Shown here in pieces: positions 33,801-44,855 of a stretch of DNA of 64,000 nt. This stretch comes from Chitinophaga sedimenti. Its GTDB lineage: Bacteria > Bacteroidota > Bacteroidia > Chitinophagales > Chitinophagaceae. The position numbers and the translations under genes were made by a program. The DNA lies in NCBI RefSeq assembly GCF_023156195.1, contig NZ_JAKUKA010000001.1:2666001-2730000 (forward strand), in the 5' to 3' direction. The notes under the pieces were generated by a model. It saw only the letters and a list, made by a program, of their open reading frames with translations, did no database searches and was not told the origin of the DNA. How positions within the stretch are numbered: the stretch's first letter is position 1; each line of letters starts with the position of its first letter.

Positions 33801-34316
33801 ACGTACCAGTGGAACCCGGCAGACAGGATCGCCGCGGGTATCGGGCAGCCTAAATACCGTGGCAACTTCAGTACGTTGTTCCGTTACGGCTATCTGTCCG
33901 CCAACGCCTCGTTCGGCTACCGTTTCGGCGGACAGCTGTACAACCAGACGCTGATCGATAAAGTGGAGAATGCAGATAAACTGATGAACGTGGATGCGCG
34001 CGTGTTTTACGACCGCTGGAAACAGCCGGGCGATAAAACCTTCTTCCGCGGCATCAACGAAGTAGTGAGTTCCTATCCTTCCTCCCGCTTTGTGCAGGAC
34101 GAAAGAACGCTTACCTGCCAGAACATCAACATATCGTACGAAATGAACAACCGTCCCTGGTTAAAGTATATCGGGATGAAGTCGCTGACCGTCACGGCCA
34201 ATAGCGGCGAGCTGTTTTATGTTTCCAGCGTACGGCAGGAACGTGGGCTCGACTACCCGTTCACCCGCCAGGTATCCTTCCGGTATTTGCCATTTTTTAA
34301 TCAGACATCAACATGA
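30808..34316 (+). CDS. SusC/RagA-family transporter with STN domain (frame break)
   Basis: About 1170 residues. The signal peptide starts at the second ATG, 30958 (MKLTIVLLIAALMQVQAAVVAQ). The ATG at 30808 adds a 50-residue basic leader of a kind often annotated on Chitinophaga SusC proteins, so either start is possible. STN (SLSGNNMPVKKIFQTIKQQTG), CarboxypepD_reg (INGRVVDSTDGAPMPGASV), plug (ITLLKDGSATALYGSRGANGVVVITTK) and barrel follow. One T is missing in the run at 32493-32496; adding it gives KTFSPYNWDYWSQTSKYGNS. The STN domain links it to the FecR/sigma pair just upstream. Its stop overlaps the SusD start by 4 nt (ATGA). Confidence 0.9.
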
Positions 34317-35827
34317 AGAAAATATTTTTATCTACCATATTAATCGGAGCCCTTACGGGCAGCGGCTGCAACAAGTGGCTGGACGTGAAGCCTGTGGCGC
34401 AAACGACCAAGGACGAGCTGTTCCAGACCCAGAAGGGCTTTCGCGATGCGCTTACCGGTGCTTATATACACCTGAAAGACAATAAGGCCTATGGCAATTC
34501 GCTCATGTGGGGTAACATCGAATACATGGCCCGCAACTGGGAAGTAGCCTCTTCGTCCAACGTGCCGCTGATGAACCTCGCCAACGCCAACTATACCGAT
34601 GCCACCGTGCGTGGCTGGCTGGATGGCAGTTATGAGCAGCTGTACAAAATAGTAGCCGACGCGAACAGCATCCTCGAAAAAATCGATGCGAAGCAATCCA
34701 TTTTCACCGATAACAACTATGCGCTGATCAAAGGGGAAGCGCTCATCCTGCGCGCCTTTGCACATTTCGATGCGCTGCGCATGTATGGTCCGTTGCCAGG
34801 TGCGCCCGGCACTACGGCGGTACTACCTTATGTTAAAGCCGTATCGTCGCAGATCGTGGAGCCTGTTACCTTTCAGCAATTTGTGCTGGAAGTGATCGCT
34901 GACCTCGATGCAGCGGAAGCACTGCTGAAAACCACCGATCCGCTGACAAAGTATTCTTTAACAGAACTGAATCCGCCTGCCAGCAGCTCGCTGCCACCGG
35001 TATTGGACGATGACTTCTACATGTACCGCCAGATCCGTTTCAACTACTATTCCGCACTGGCCCTCAAAGCCCGCGTGTATACCTGGATGGGGCTTACAGA
35101 CGAAGGCAACCGCGCCAATGCTGCCAAATATGCGCAGATGGTGATCGATGCAAAAGACCGTACCGGCCAGCCTACATTTCGTTTGGGCAGAGAAAGCGAC
35201 CGTGCATCGGGGGATTTTACCATGTCGCCGGAACACATTGCGGCACTGCACATCTACAACCTGAACGATGTGGCGAATGGCGCCTTTGGCGAAACGGGCA
35301 GCCTGATGCGCTACGACCTGAACGTGACCGATGGCTATTATTACCTCAACAACCTGTTCCCGGTAAGTGAACGCGGTTCTGATGTAAGATGGCTCGGCAT
35401 GTGGGCGTACAAAACCACGGCGAATATGACGAACTACGTGGCGTACAAGAAGTACATCCAGCGCCCGAACGAAAACCAGCGCGTGCTGCAGGTACCCTTG
35501 CTGCGTTTAAGCGAAATGTACCTGGTGCTTACCGAAGCGGCCAAAACAAAAGAAGAGGCCGAAACCTGGTACCGCGCCTTCGCGGCGCAGAAAGGCGTTC
35601 CTTTTACGACCGGCTTCAGCACCACCGGGTGGGAAAACGACCGCAAGAACAAAATCATCCGCGAATATGTGCGCGAGTTTTATGCGGAAGGACAAACCTT
35701 TTATACCTACAAACGATTTAACGTCACCACACTGCCGGCCAGCTGGACCTATACCTACTATAGCGCCACCGCCGCCCGTTACCTCGTTCCGAAACCCGAT
35801 CGTGAAATCAATTATCACAATAACTAA
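34313..35827 (+). CDS. SusD/RagB-family surface lipoprotein
   Basis: An intact 504-residue protein with a lipoprotein signal (LSTILIGALTGSGC) and the CNKWLDVKP start common in this family. The SusD-like helical core contains ALIKGEALILRAFAHFDALRMYGPLP. The C-terminal SusD region (LRLSEMYLVLTEAAKTKEEAETWY, REYVREFYAEGQTFYTYKRF) is of the type found beside DUF4843 and PKD-like lipoproteins. It is coupled by a 4-nt overlap to the SusC gene and should form the surface lid of that transporter. Confidence 0.91.
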   Translation: MKKIFLSTILIGALTGSGCNKWLDVKPVAQTTKDELFQTQKGFRDALTGAYIHLKDNKAYGNSLMWGNIEYMARNWEVASSSNVPLMNLANANYTDATVRGWLDGSYEQLYKIVADANSILEKIDAKQSIFTDNNYALIKGEALILRAFAHFDALRMYGPLPGAPGTTAVLPYVKAVSSQIVEPVTFQQFVLEVIADLDAAEALLKTTDPLTKYSLTELNPPASSSLPPVLDDDFYMYRQIRFNYYSALALKARVYTWMGLTDEGNRANAAKYAQMVIDAKDRTGQPTFRLGRESDRASGDFTMSPEHIAALHIYNLNDVANGAFGETGSLMRYDLNVTDGYYYLNNLFPVSERGSDVRWLGMWAYKTTANMTNYVAYKKYIQRPNENQRVLQVPLLRLSEMYLVLTEAAKTKEEAETWYRAFAAQKGVPFTTGFSTTGWENDRKNKIIREYVREFYAEGQTFYTYKRFNVTTLPASWTYTYYSATAARYLVPKPDREINYHNN

Positions 35828-35833
35828 TTACCG

Positions 35834-36657
35834 ATGAAAAAATTGATTTTTTATATATCGATAGCGCTGACCATGGCCGTGTCCTGCAAACAAACGGAGG
35901 GCCTGCTGTACAACGATATCTACCGCGTACAGCTGCCGGATACTACGGCACTGGGCTTCACTTTTGTATACGCAAATGCCAATATCGTCAGAGATACCGT
36001 AAAAATCGCGGTAAACACGATCGGCGGCATTACGAACTACGACCGCCCGGTAAAACTGGAGCAGGTACAGGAATACGACTACACGGTGGTACGCGATCCC
36101 GTAACCAATGCGATCAAAGACACCGTGTATACTGCAAAACCCTTCACTGCTAAACCCGGTGTACACTACGTAGCCTTCGACGATCCGGCGATGGCGGCAG
36201 TCATGGTCATTCATGCCAACAAGGCGACAGACAGCATCCCCGTGGTACTGCTGCGCGACGCCAGCCTGGCCGACAATAGTTACCGGCTGCGCGTACAGCT
36301 GGTCGCCAATGAACAATTCGGGCTGGGTGAAAGCAAAGGCCGGGCACGTACCATCCAGTTTTCCGACCGGCTGGAACGCTTTGCCGCATGGGCGGTAGAC
36401 AACACCACCGCTCCCGCGTTCATCACCTTTGGTAAGTACAGCGTAGGCAAACACCAGTTTATGATCGATGTGCTGAAAACGAACATTGACCAGGCTTGGT
36501 GGTACAAGCGGCCCGGCAGGCCGGTGCGCTCACGCATTACAGCAACTATATGAAAGACGCATTGAAGCAGTTCAACGAAAATCCGGCTAACGTAGCGAGC
36601 GGCAAAGCGCCTATCCGCGAAACCAGTTCGGCTACCAGTCCTGCCATCAGTTTCTAA
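35834..36657 (+). CDS. DUF4843 lipoprotein (frame break)
   Basis: A lipoprotein signal (FYISIALTMAVSC) followed by two beta-rich parts typical of DUF4843: NDIYRVQLPDTTALGFTFVYA and, later, YRLRVQLVANEQFGLGE. One A is missing at 36506-36507; adding it gives WWYKAARQAGALTHYSNYMKDAL and moves the end to 36657, about 274 residues. DUF4843 proteins are found in Bacteroidota next to SusC/SusD and PKD-like lipoproteins and are taken to be surface ligand-binding proteins. It lies 6 nt after the SusD gene in the same operon. Confidence 0.82.
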
Positions 36658-36675
36658 CCAAACATCTGCATCAAC

Positions 36676-38143
36676 ATGAAAAAAATATATACCATCGCCG
36701 CCAGCCTGCTGTTGCTGGCAGCATGCAGCAAAGATGACAGCACCGGCGCAGACCATCCGCTGCCGGCCGTTGAGGTAGCTAACTTTAATGTCAGCTATTC
36801 CGTATACACCTACCAGGACACGCTGCGCATCAAACCACAGGTAGCTAACGAAGCCCTGTACGATTACTACTGGACCACCTTCTCCACCAACTTCGTGCAG
36901 GGAACCGGGAAAATACCTACCGGCGATACCATCGCACGGAGCAAAGACCGGATTTCGAGGTGCTCATGAATCCCGGCACTTACCACCTTGTGTTTAATGT
37001 AAAACACAAAGCTACCGGCGTGGTCAAAATGCTCACGGCTAATCTTGCGGTAGCCACGAGAACCATGAACGGATGGTACCTGCTGAAAGACGACGGCGTT
37101 AATACGGAATTCGATTTTATTCACGCCAGCGGCCGGATCAACAACTTCATTTCGTACTTCAACAAAGGCCGCACGATGGAAGGCAAAGCCGTGAAAGCGG
37201 TATTCATGCCATCGCACAAAACGTCGCTTGCCTCCACCGACTTATTCGGCGCATTGCTGGTCTTATCGGAGAAAGACGCGCTGATTTGCCGGGTAGACAA
37301 TGGCCTGGTCGTGAATTCGTTCGACGACATGTTTTTACCAAACCGGAAACACGCAAGTTGCAGAACGCGTTTCAGCCGATGCAGACCAACTTCGTGACGC
37401 TGATCAACGACAACAAGGTATACTCGCTGAACAAGGGCGCCCTGTTCGCCAACTTTGCACCATCTACCTATAAAATATCGTCGGTAGCCGGTGTAGCTGC
37501 GCAGGACGTGGGGTTTGACCTCAACTCAAAATCTGTATTATGCTTCAACGGCGCTAATTATGCACCACTGGGTACCAATGCGCCGGAGTTAAAAAACATG
37601 AATGCCGAAATGACCTGGGTAGGCGGATATGCCGGCGGCCGCAGTATCGTGATGGCCCTGTTCCGCAAAGCAGATGGCTCGGGTAGTTTGATGAAACTGA
37701 ACGGACAGTATGGCTTCCTCGCAGGCTTCTCCTCTCCGCTGATCATGAGCCAGCAAACACTGACCGCCACGCACGGGCTGATGCAGTCGAGCCTGGTAGC
37801 GGGTAACTACGATGGCGACTATGTATACTATGTAGTGGGCAACAGCATTTACCGCACGGATGTGGCCACGGCCGCAGAAACATTGCAGATCACGATTCCA
37901 GCAGGCGAAACGGTGACCTGCATGCAGCACATCAAATATCCGCAACCGGCTTCCGCGTCGGTCGTGAATACGCTGAATTATATGGCCATCGCCACCTACG
38001 CCAACGGGCGCTACAAGGTATGGCTGCATAACATCAGCTCCACCGGCAACATTGAACCGCAAACGGCGCCCAGGTTTGAGGGCGAAGGGCGCGTGAGCAA
38101 TGTGACCTATATGGAACAAGGTATGGGCAGCCGCACTTTTTAA
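36676..38143 (+). CDS. PKD-like family lipoprotein (two frame breaks)
   Basis: A lipoprotein signal (ASLLLLAAC) is followed by a PKD-like beta-sandwich (residues about 30-130; DTLRIKPQV, YYWTTFS). A larger C-terminal region is rich in beta repeats, with NGWYLLKDDG and ISSVAGVAAQDVGF. Missing bases at CC 36948-36949 and in the T run 37332-37336 break the frame; repair gives KDPDFEVLMNPGTYHLVF and DDMFFTKPETRKLQNAF. The total is about 489 residues. Proteins of this kind follow SusC, SusD and DUF4843 genes in Bacteroidota and are presumed surface binding proteins. An RNA hairpin lies just after it. Confidence 0.8.
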
Positions 38144-38174
38144 GCACATCATCATGCACGAAGATCGTCCCTAA

Positions 38175-38194
38175 GCCGCCTGTTTGCAGGCGGC
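38175..38194 (+). promoter_or_regulatory. Intra-operon stem-loop
   Basis: A perfect 8-bp GC-rich stem (GCCGCCTG / CAGGCGGC) with a TTTG loop lies between the PKD-like gene and the thioredoxin gene. No T run follows, so it more likely marks an RNA processing or stability boundary than termination. Confidence 0.5.
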
Positions 38195-38226
38195 CGGGCG
38201 GTCTTGTGTCTAAATCTTTTCTTTTT

Positions 38227-39087
38227 ATGTTGAAACACGTACTACTGGGCCTCGCCTGCACATGCAGCAGTCTTGCCCTCCACGCACAAACCGATACGGC
38301 GCTCGTAGCCGCACAGCAGGCTGAATTAAAACAGTACCTCTCCGTCATTGATGCCAAACTGGAAAAGCGGCAGCAGGACTGGCTGAGCGCACAGCAGGTA
38401 AAAGTGAAATACGATACCATCGGGCTGGCGGTATACCGTTACGAGATGCGCCTGTTGAAGCAGGAGCGTAAAGCACAGGAACTGGTGTTCATCAAACAAC
38501 ATCCCGGCTACTACGCCAGCCTCGACGCGTTGAAAGACGCCATCGGCCCTATTCCGGACGACATTTCCGTGTACGAACGAATGTTCCGCAACCTGAAAAA
38601 ACCGGTACGTGAAAGTGCAGCAGGACAAAAACTGAAGAAAACGATCGACGGGTATATGACGGTACGACTGGGCGCCATCGCGCCCGGCTTTACCGCGAAT
38701 GACACCTCCGGCAAAGCCGTGCAGCTAAAAGATTACAGGGGCAAGTATGTGCTCATCGATTTCTGGGCCAGCTGGTGCGGCCCGTGCCGCGAGGAAAACC
38801 CGGTAGTCGTAGCGGCTTATCATCAGTTTAAAGAAAAGAAGTTTGATATACTCTCCGTATCCCTGGACCAGCCGGGCAAACGCGACGCCTGGCTGAAAGC
38901 CATTTACCAGGACCAGCTCAGCTGGCAGCACGTATCCGACCTGCAGTACTGGGACAATGCCGTGGCAAAGCTGTACATGGTACGCTCGATCCCGCAGAAC
39001 TTCCTGCTGGACCCGCAGGGAAAGATTGTAGCAAAAGACCTGCGCGGCGAACAACTTGTGAAAAAACTTGAAGAAATACTCAAATAA
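38227..39087 (+). CDS. TlpA-like periplasmic thioredoxin
   Basis: An intact 286-residue protein. The ATG at 38227 precedes a signal peptide (MLKHVLLGLACTCSSLALHAQ); a GTG at 38206 would only lengthen it. A helical region (about residues 25-140) comes before the thioredoxin fold with WASWCGPC, and a cis-Pro loop VRSIPQNF follows. It lacks the DUF4369 domain seen in the protein at 714. It sits between the PKD-like lipoprotein and a metalloprotease, 3 nt before the latter, so it should act in the periplasm on disulfides of whatever this locus imports. That coupling is inference. Confidence 0.87.
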   Translation: MLKHVLLGLACTCSSLALHAQTDTALVAAQQAELKQYLSVIDAKLEKRQQDWLSAQQVKVKYDTIGLAVYRYEMRLLKQERKAQELVFIKQHPGYYASLDALKDAIGPIPDDISVYERMFRNLKKPVRESAAGQKLKKTIDGYMTVRLGAIAPGFTANDTSGKAVQLKDYRGKYVLIDFWASWCGPCREENPVVVAAYHQFKEKKFDILSVSLDQPGKRDAWLKAIYQDQLSWQHVSDLQYWDNAVAKLYMVRSIPQNFLLDPQGKIVAKDLRGEQLVKKLEEILK

Positions 39088-39090
39088 ACC

Positions 39091-41585
39091 ATGCTTAAAC
39101 TCAACTTCGCCTTATTTGCGCTGCTGGGCCTTTCCGCCGCCGCTTACGGGCAAAAACGAACACACCGGCCGATAGCGCGTCCAGGAAAACAGATACCCTT
39201 CCTTCCGCCATCAAACCCTATGGGCAGGTAATAACCGCGAAAGCCAGAACTTACGCGGGCATGTTCAAAGTACACCAGCTGAATAACCGCTACTACTTTG
39301 AAATTCCTGACAGTCTGCACAACCGCGCTATCCTGGTGGTAAACCGTATTGCCCGCGCAGCGGCGGGGCTCAGACCGCAAATGAGCAATTACGCCGGCGA
39401 CCAGATTGCCGAAAACGTGATCCGCTTTGAGAAAGGACCGGATGATAAAGTGTTTATGAAACTGATGCGCTTTAACGAGCGCTCGGCGGATAGCACACCA
39501 AATGGTCTTTACCGTTCTGTACTCAACTCTAACTTTGAACCGATTGCCGCGGCCTTCCCGGTGAAAGCGTACAACAAAGAATCAAAGAGCAGCGTGATCG
39601 ACGTAACGGATTACCTGAGTACGGAAAATGAGATCTTCTATTTTTCCAGCCAGATGAAATCCGTACTGAGCATCGGCGCCATTCAGGCAGACCGTTCCTA
39701 CATTTCCTCGATCAAGGCGTTCCCGATGAACATCGAGATCCGCACGGTTCGCACCTACCTGAAATCCGGCGCCGCCGCAGCATCGACCATCCCGGACACG
39801 TATGAGCTGAACAGCTCTATGGTACTGCTTCCGGCCGTGCCTATGCAGCCGCGGTATTACGATGCACGCGTAGGCTTCTTTGCAAGGGGCTATGTTGACT
39901 TTGATGCCGATCCACAAGGCGTAAAAGAGCAATACCTCATTACCCGCTGGCGCCACGGAGCCGAAAGACGAAGACATTGAAAAATACAAACGCGGCGAAC
40001 TCGTAGAGCCGAAAACCGATTATTATCTATTACATTGATCCGGCTACTCCGAAAAAATGGGTACCGTACCTGATTGCCGGAGTAAACGACTGGCAGAAAG
40101 CCTTTGAACAGGCGGGTTTCAAGAACGCGATTAAAGCATTACCCGCACCGGAGAACGATTCTACCTGGAGCATCGAAGATGCACGCCACAACGTGATCGT
40201 ATACAAACCTTCTGCCGTAGCCAATGCCAGCGGTCCCCACGTACACGATCCCCGCAGCGGTGAGATCATTGAAACGCACGTAAATTGGTACCACAACATT
40301 ATGCAGCTGGTGCACAACTGGTATATGATACAGGCCGGCGCCATTGATCCCGGTGCACGCAAACTGGAATTTGATGAGGAACTGATGGGACAACTGATCC
40401 GTTTTGTGTCTTCGCACGAAGTGGGCCACACCCTGGGACTGGCGCACAACTTCGGTTCCAGCTCCACTATCCCGGTGGAAAAACTGCGTAACAAAGCGTA
40501 CGTGGAAGCACATGGCCACACCCCTTCCATCATGGATTACGCCCGTTTCAACTATGTAGCGCAGCCGGAGGATCATATTGGCAGGGAGGGTATTTTCCCG
40601 CGCATCGGCGAATACGATACCTGGGCCATTGAATTCGGTTACCGCTGGTATCCGCAGTTCACCACCGCAAAATCAGAAGTAAACTATTTGAATAAGTTGA
40701 TCGTAGACAGCCTGGCCGCCAATAAACGCCTGTACTTCGGCAACGAATTCAACAGCGCCGATCCCCGTGACCAGAGTGAAGACCTGGGCGACAACGCCGC
40801 CTTGGCCGGCAAATACGGCATCAAAAACCTGCAACGCATTCTCCCGCAACTGAAAACCTGGACCCGTGAGCCCAATGAAGGCTACAACGGCTTGAAGGTG
40901 ATGTACGAGGAACTGTTGAAACAATACCGCCTGTACACGGTACAGGTATTGAAAAGCGTGGGTGGCGAATACCGCACTATCCGCAGCGTGGAGCAACCCG
41001 GTGTTACATATGCCGGTAGAGTACCAGCGGCAAAAAGAAGCGATGAAGTTCCTGAACGATTACCTGTTCACGACACAGCGTTGGGTGTTCAATGATACGA
41101 TCACCGCCCTCACCGGCACCGATCCTATTTTGTACCTCAACTCCGCCCATTCCGCGGCACTCATGCGCTTACAAGGCTCCGGCACCCTGATGACACTCAT
41201 CAAAGCCGAAGAAATGAACAGGGGCCGCAAAACGTACACCGCTACCGAGTTCATGGAAGACCTGAAACAAAGTGTGTGGACTGAACTCTATTCCAACAAA
41301 CCCATCGACATCGTTCGCCGCAACCTGCAGAAGATGTACCTCGAAAATTCATTTAAAGCATTTATACAGATGAATGAGATCGTTGGTCGCAATAATGGTA
41401 ACGGCACCATCTTTTATGTAAATCCGGACCCAGTGTCGAATGACGTATCGAGCCTTACACGCGTGCACCTCACGGCCCTGCGTCAGGATATCCTGCGGGC
41501 TATCCCGGCACAGACGGGTGTATCGAAAGCGCATTTGCAGGATATGGAGAAACGTATCAGCAGGGCGTTGGAGGGAAAGAAATAA
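39091..41585 (+). CDS. Zinc-dependent metalloprotease, DUF5117/DUF5118/DUF4953 type (four frame changes)
   Basis: A signal peptide (LNFALFALLGLSAAAYGQ) leads a protein of about 830 residues. The zinc site is SHEVGHTLGLAHNF at about 40411-40452, a metzincin-like HExxHxxGxxH. Family blocks are readable throughout: YITRW, YYIDPATPKKWVPYLIAGVNDWQ, SIMDYARF and ENSFKAFIQM. The frame changes at the A run 39152-39156, at 39957-39958, at the A run 40012-40015 and near 41008-41011. The last two need either one base removed or two added. It should be exported and cut peptides or proteins; it is the last gene of the locus and is followed by a terminator. Confidence 0.85.
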
Positions 41586-41619
41586 TCGATATACCAACCA
41601 TACCTTTCACTAACTAGGG

Positions 41620-41649
41620 GCCTTCTCTTCGGAGAGGGCTTTTCTTTTC
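41620..41649 (+). terminator. Intrinsic terminator with UUCG loop
   Basis: An 8-bp stem (gccttctc / gagagggc, one G-U pair) closes a TTCG tetraloop and is followed by a T-rich tract. It ends the sigma-to-metalloprotease operon just before the convergent dnaE2 stop. Confidence 0.8.
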
Positions 41650-41653
41650 CCCC

Positions 41654-44600
41654 TTACCTGAAATTCCTCGCCTGCGGCAACACAATATCCGGCCCATCTT
41701 TTTCATCCGCCCGTGATAACGTCAGCAATGGTGGCTCGTCCACCGGCGTATCCGTTAATTGCTTCAGCAGGCGGGAAATGTTATAACAACGCTGCACCAC
41801 CACATGAATCACCTCTCCTTCGCGTTGCAACTTGCCTTCTACCATCAGCAGTTTGGATTGAATGATCTCTTTGCGGTATTTAGCGAAGAGATTTTCGAAC
41901 ACCACCAGGTTCGCCGTCCCGGTTTCATCTTCGAGGGTAATGAAACAGATACCACTTGCTGTGCCGGGGCGTTGCCTTACTAATATTAATCCGGCTACTT
42001 TAATGGGAATACCATCTTTTTTCAGTGCCAGGTCACGGGCAGGTGTGATGTGCAGCTGGGCTAATTTCTCGCGGACAAAACTAACAGGGTGCGCTTTCAG
42101 TGATAAGGAAGCGGTGGCATAATCCTGTACCACATGTTCGGATAAGCGCATAGCAGGCAGCGATATTTGCTGCTCTACCTGTTGCTGCCCGGTAAACATG
42201 CCGTTAGGACGGCCCTCCCGGACAGACACTTCCCACAAGGCCTGGCGCCGATCGTGTCCGATGGAACGGAATGCATCGGCATCCGCCAGTCGTTCCAGTA
42301 CTGCATCTGGGATGCCTGCATCACGCAGCGCATTCACATTTGCGTAACCTTCTCCGCGATGCGCCACGAGATAATCCGCATCTTCCTGCTTCATGCCTTT
42401 GATCTGCCGCAGTCCCAACCGTAATGCGAAGTAACGGCCGTGCATGGGTTCCAGCGTGTTATCCCAACCTGAATAATTAATGTCGGCCTCGCGCACTTCC
42501 ACACCATGCCTGGGCATCGGTAATGATCTGTGCGGGTTGATAAAAACCCATAGGCATGCTGTTCAGCAGTGAACAGGCAAATACATCCGGGTAATGACAT
42601 TTGATCCAGGAGGATATATACACCAGCAGGGCGAAGCTGGCGGCGTGACTTTCGGGGAAGCCATAACTGCCGAAGCCTTCGAGTTGTTTAAAGATGCGTT
42701 CTGCAAATGCCTGTGTATAACCGTTGGCGGTCATACCATCAATCAGCTTATCCCTTAATTTGGCGACCACGCCTTTTGCTTTAAAAGTCGCCATGCTTCT
42801 GCGCAACTCATCTGCTTCGTAAGGTTTGAACTTTGCGGCCTGTATCGCGATTTTCATTGCCTGTTCTGGAACAGGGGAACGCCCAATGTTTTGTTCAGGA
42901 TCTCCCTTAACTCATCTGATGGGTATTCCACCTTTTCCTCCTTATTACGCCGCCGCAAATAAGGATGCACCATGTCGCCCTGTATGGGGCCGGGCCGCAC
43001 GATCGCGACCTCTATCACGAGATCATAAAACACTTTGGGCCTTAATCGCGGTAACATCGATTGTTGCGCGCGGCTTTCGATCTGGAATACACCGATGGTA
43101 TCTGCACGGGTTATCATTTCGTACACCTCATCGTCGTTGTTTTTAAAGCCAGCCAGCGTCCATGTTTTACGGTGGTGCTGTTTACCCAGGTCAAAGGCTT
43201 TGCGGATACAGGTGAGCATGCCAAGCGCCAGCACATCGATCTTCATGAAGCCGAGGACATCGATATCGTCTTTGTTCCATTCGATACAGGTACGGTCTTC
43301 CATACGGGCGTTCAGAACGGGGCACAGGTCTACCAGTTTACCGCGGGTGATCACGAATCCGCCGGTGTGCTGTCCCAACTGCCTGGGAAAGCCGATAAAC
43401 TGGCTGGTGAGGTCCAGCACTTTCATGAGGTGTATATCGCCGGGATCCAGGCCCTGTTCGGTGAGTTGTTTCTCTTCAAACCGCGTTGCCGCGTATTCCC
43501 AGATGCTGGAGGATAAACGGTTAATCGTATCAACCGTCAGTCCCATGGCTTTCGCTACATCACGCAGTGCGCCTTTCTGGTGTTGCTGCGTGACCGTGGC
43601 CACAATGGCGGCGCGATCGCGGCCGTATTTCCGGTAGATGTACTGGATCACTTCTTCGCGGCGTTCGTGCTCAAAATCCACATCAATATCGGGTGGCTCG
43701 TTGCGGGCAGAGGAAATGAACCGCTCGAACAACAGGTCTATCTGTGTGGGATCTACAGACGTAATGCCCAAACAAAAACAAATGGTGGAGTTGGCAGCAG
43801 AGCCGCGGCCCTGGCAAAGAATGCCCTGCTCCCGCGCGAACTTTACAATATCGTATACAGTGAGAAAATAAGAGGCATAATTCATTTCGTCTATGAACTT
43901 CAGCTCGTGCAAAATTGCCTTCGTTACCTTCTCCGGTATTTCCTTTCCAAAGTGACGATGCGCGCCTTCCCAGGACTGGTATTCCAGTTCTTCCTGCGGT
44001 GTTCGACCTTCGGTAGTAATCTCTTCCGGATATTCATATTTGAGTTGGGACAGGCAAAACTGGCAGGCGTCCGCAATCTCCTGCGTTCTTTCCAGCGCGT
44101 CTGGTAATGACGGAAAAGGCGCTGCATTTCCGGGATGGGTTTGAGGTAACGTTCGGCATTGGGATGCAGGCGGTAACCGGCATTGTAGATCGTGCATTTC
44201 TCGCGTACACAGGTAACCACATCCTGCAACTCGCGCCGCTCCGGGTGATGATAGTGTACATCGTTCGTTACTACTAAGGGTACCTGCAAACGCGATAAGG
44301 CATAAAGATACTTGTTATCATCGCCCTGGTAGTAACGGGTGGCGGCGAGGTATAAATGAGTGCCCAAATGCTGCTTGTACTCCCGCAGCGACCTGCGAAA
44401 ATCTTCTTCAAAGCTGAAGTCTTCGGTCAATGTGGGCGGGGAATCGCGATAAACTTCATGCCTTCCGCGTATTCGTACACGTCTTTTTTATACAAGTGGC
44501 AGTCGCCTTTATCCGCCCGCAGGTTGCCGGTAGACAAAAGCCTGCATAGTCGTGAATAAGCTGCAAGATTAGTGGGATAGGCTAACAAACTGGGACCATC

Positions 44601-44852
44601 TTGTAAGTCGAGGCGGCAGCCGACGATCAAACGCACCCGCGGACCCGCGCTTTCGATTTCTTCGCCATCTTCTCCCCGTACTTTCTTTATCGTTTCGGCA
44701 TAAGCACGAACAATTCCCGCCAGTGTATTACGATCTGTTATGGCAATGGCCGGATAGCCCAGGGCCTTCGCCTGCGCCACCAGCTCCTGCGGATGCGACG
44801 CACCCCGCAAAAAACTGAAGTTCGATGTCACCTGTAATTCTATATACCCCAT
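41654..44852 (-). CDS. dnaE2: Error-prone DNA polymerase III alpha subunit DnaE2/ImuC (four frame changes)
   Basis: About 1066 residues. The N-terminal PHP domain begins [23 protein letters not shown]. The polymerase core has the catalytic block [17 protein letters not shown], followed by GQHTGGFVI and [13 protein letters not shown]-terminal OB fold has [13 protein letters not shown]. Frame changes occur at the G run 44438-44441, AA 44106-44107, near 42866 (all one missing base) and GGG 42512-42514 (one extra base or two missing). It is the translesion polymerase of the ImuA-ImuB-DnaE2 mutasome and starts 3 nt after the imuB stop. In other bacteria this cassette causes damage-induced mutagenesis. 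Confidence 0.93.
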
Positions 44853-44855
44853 ACC

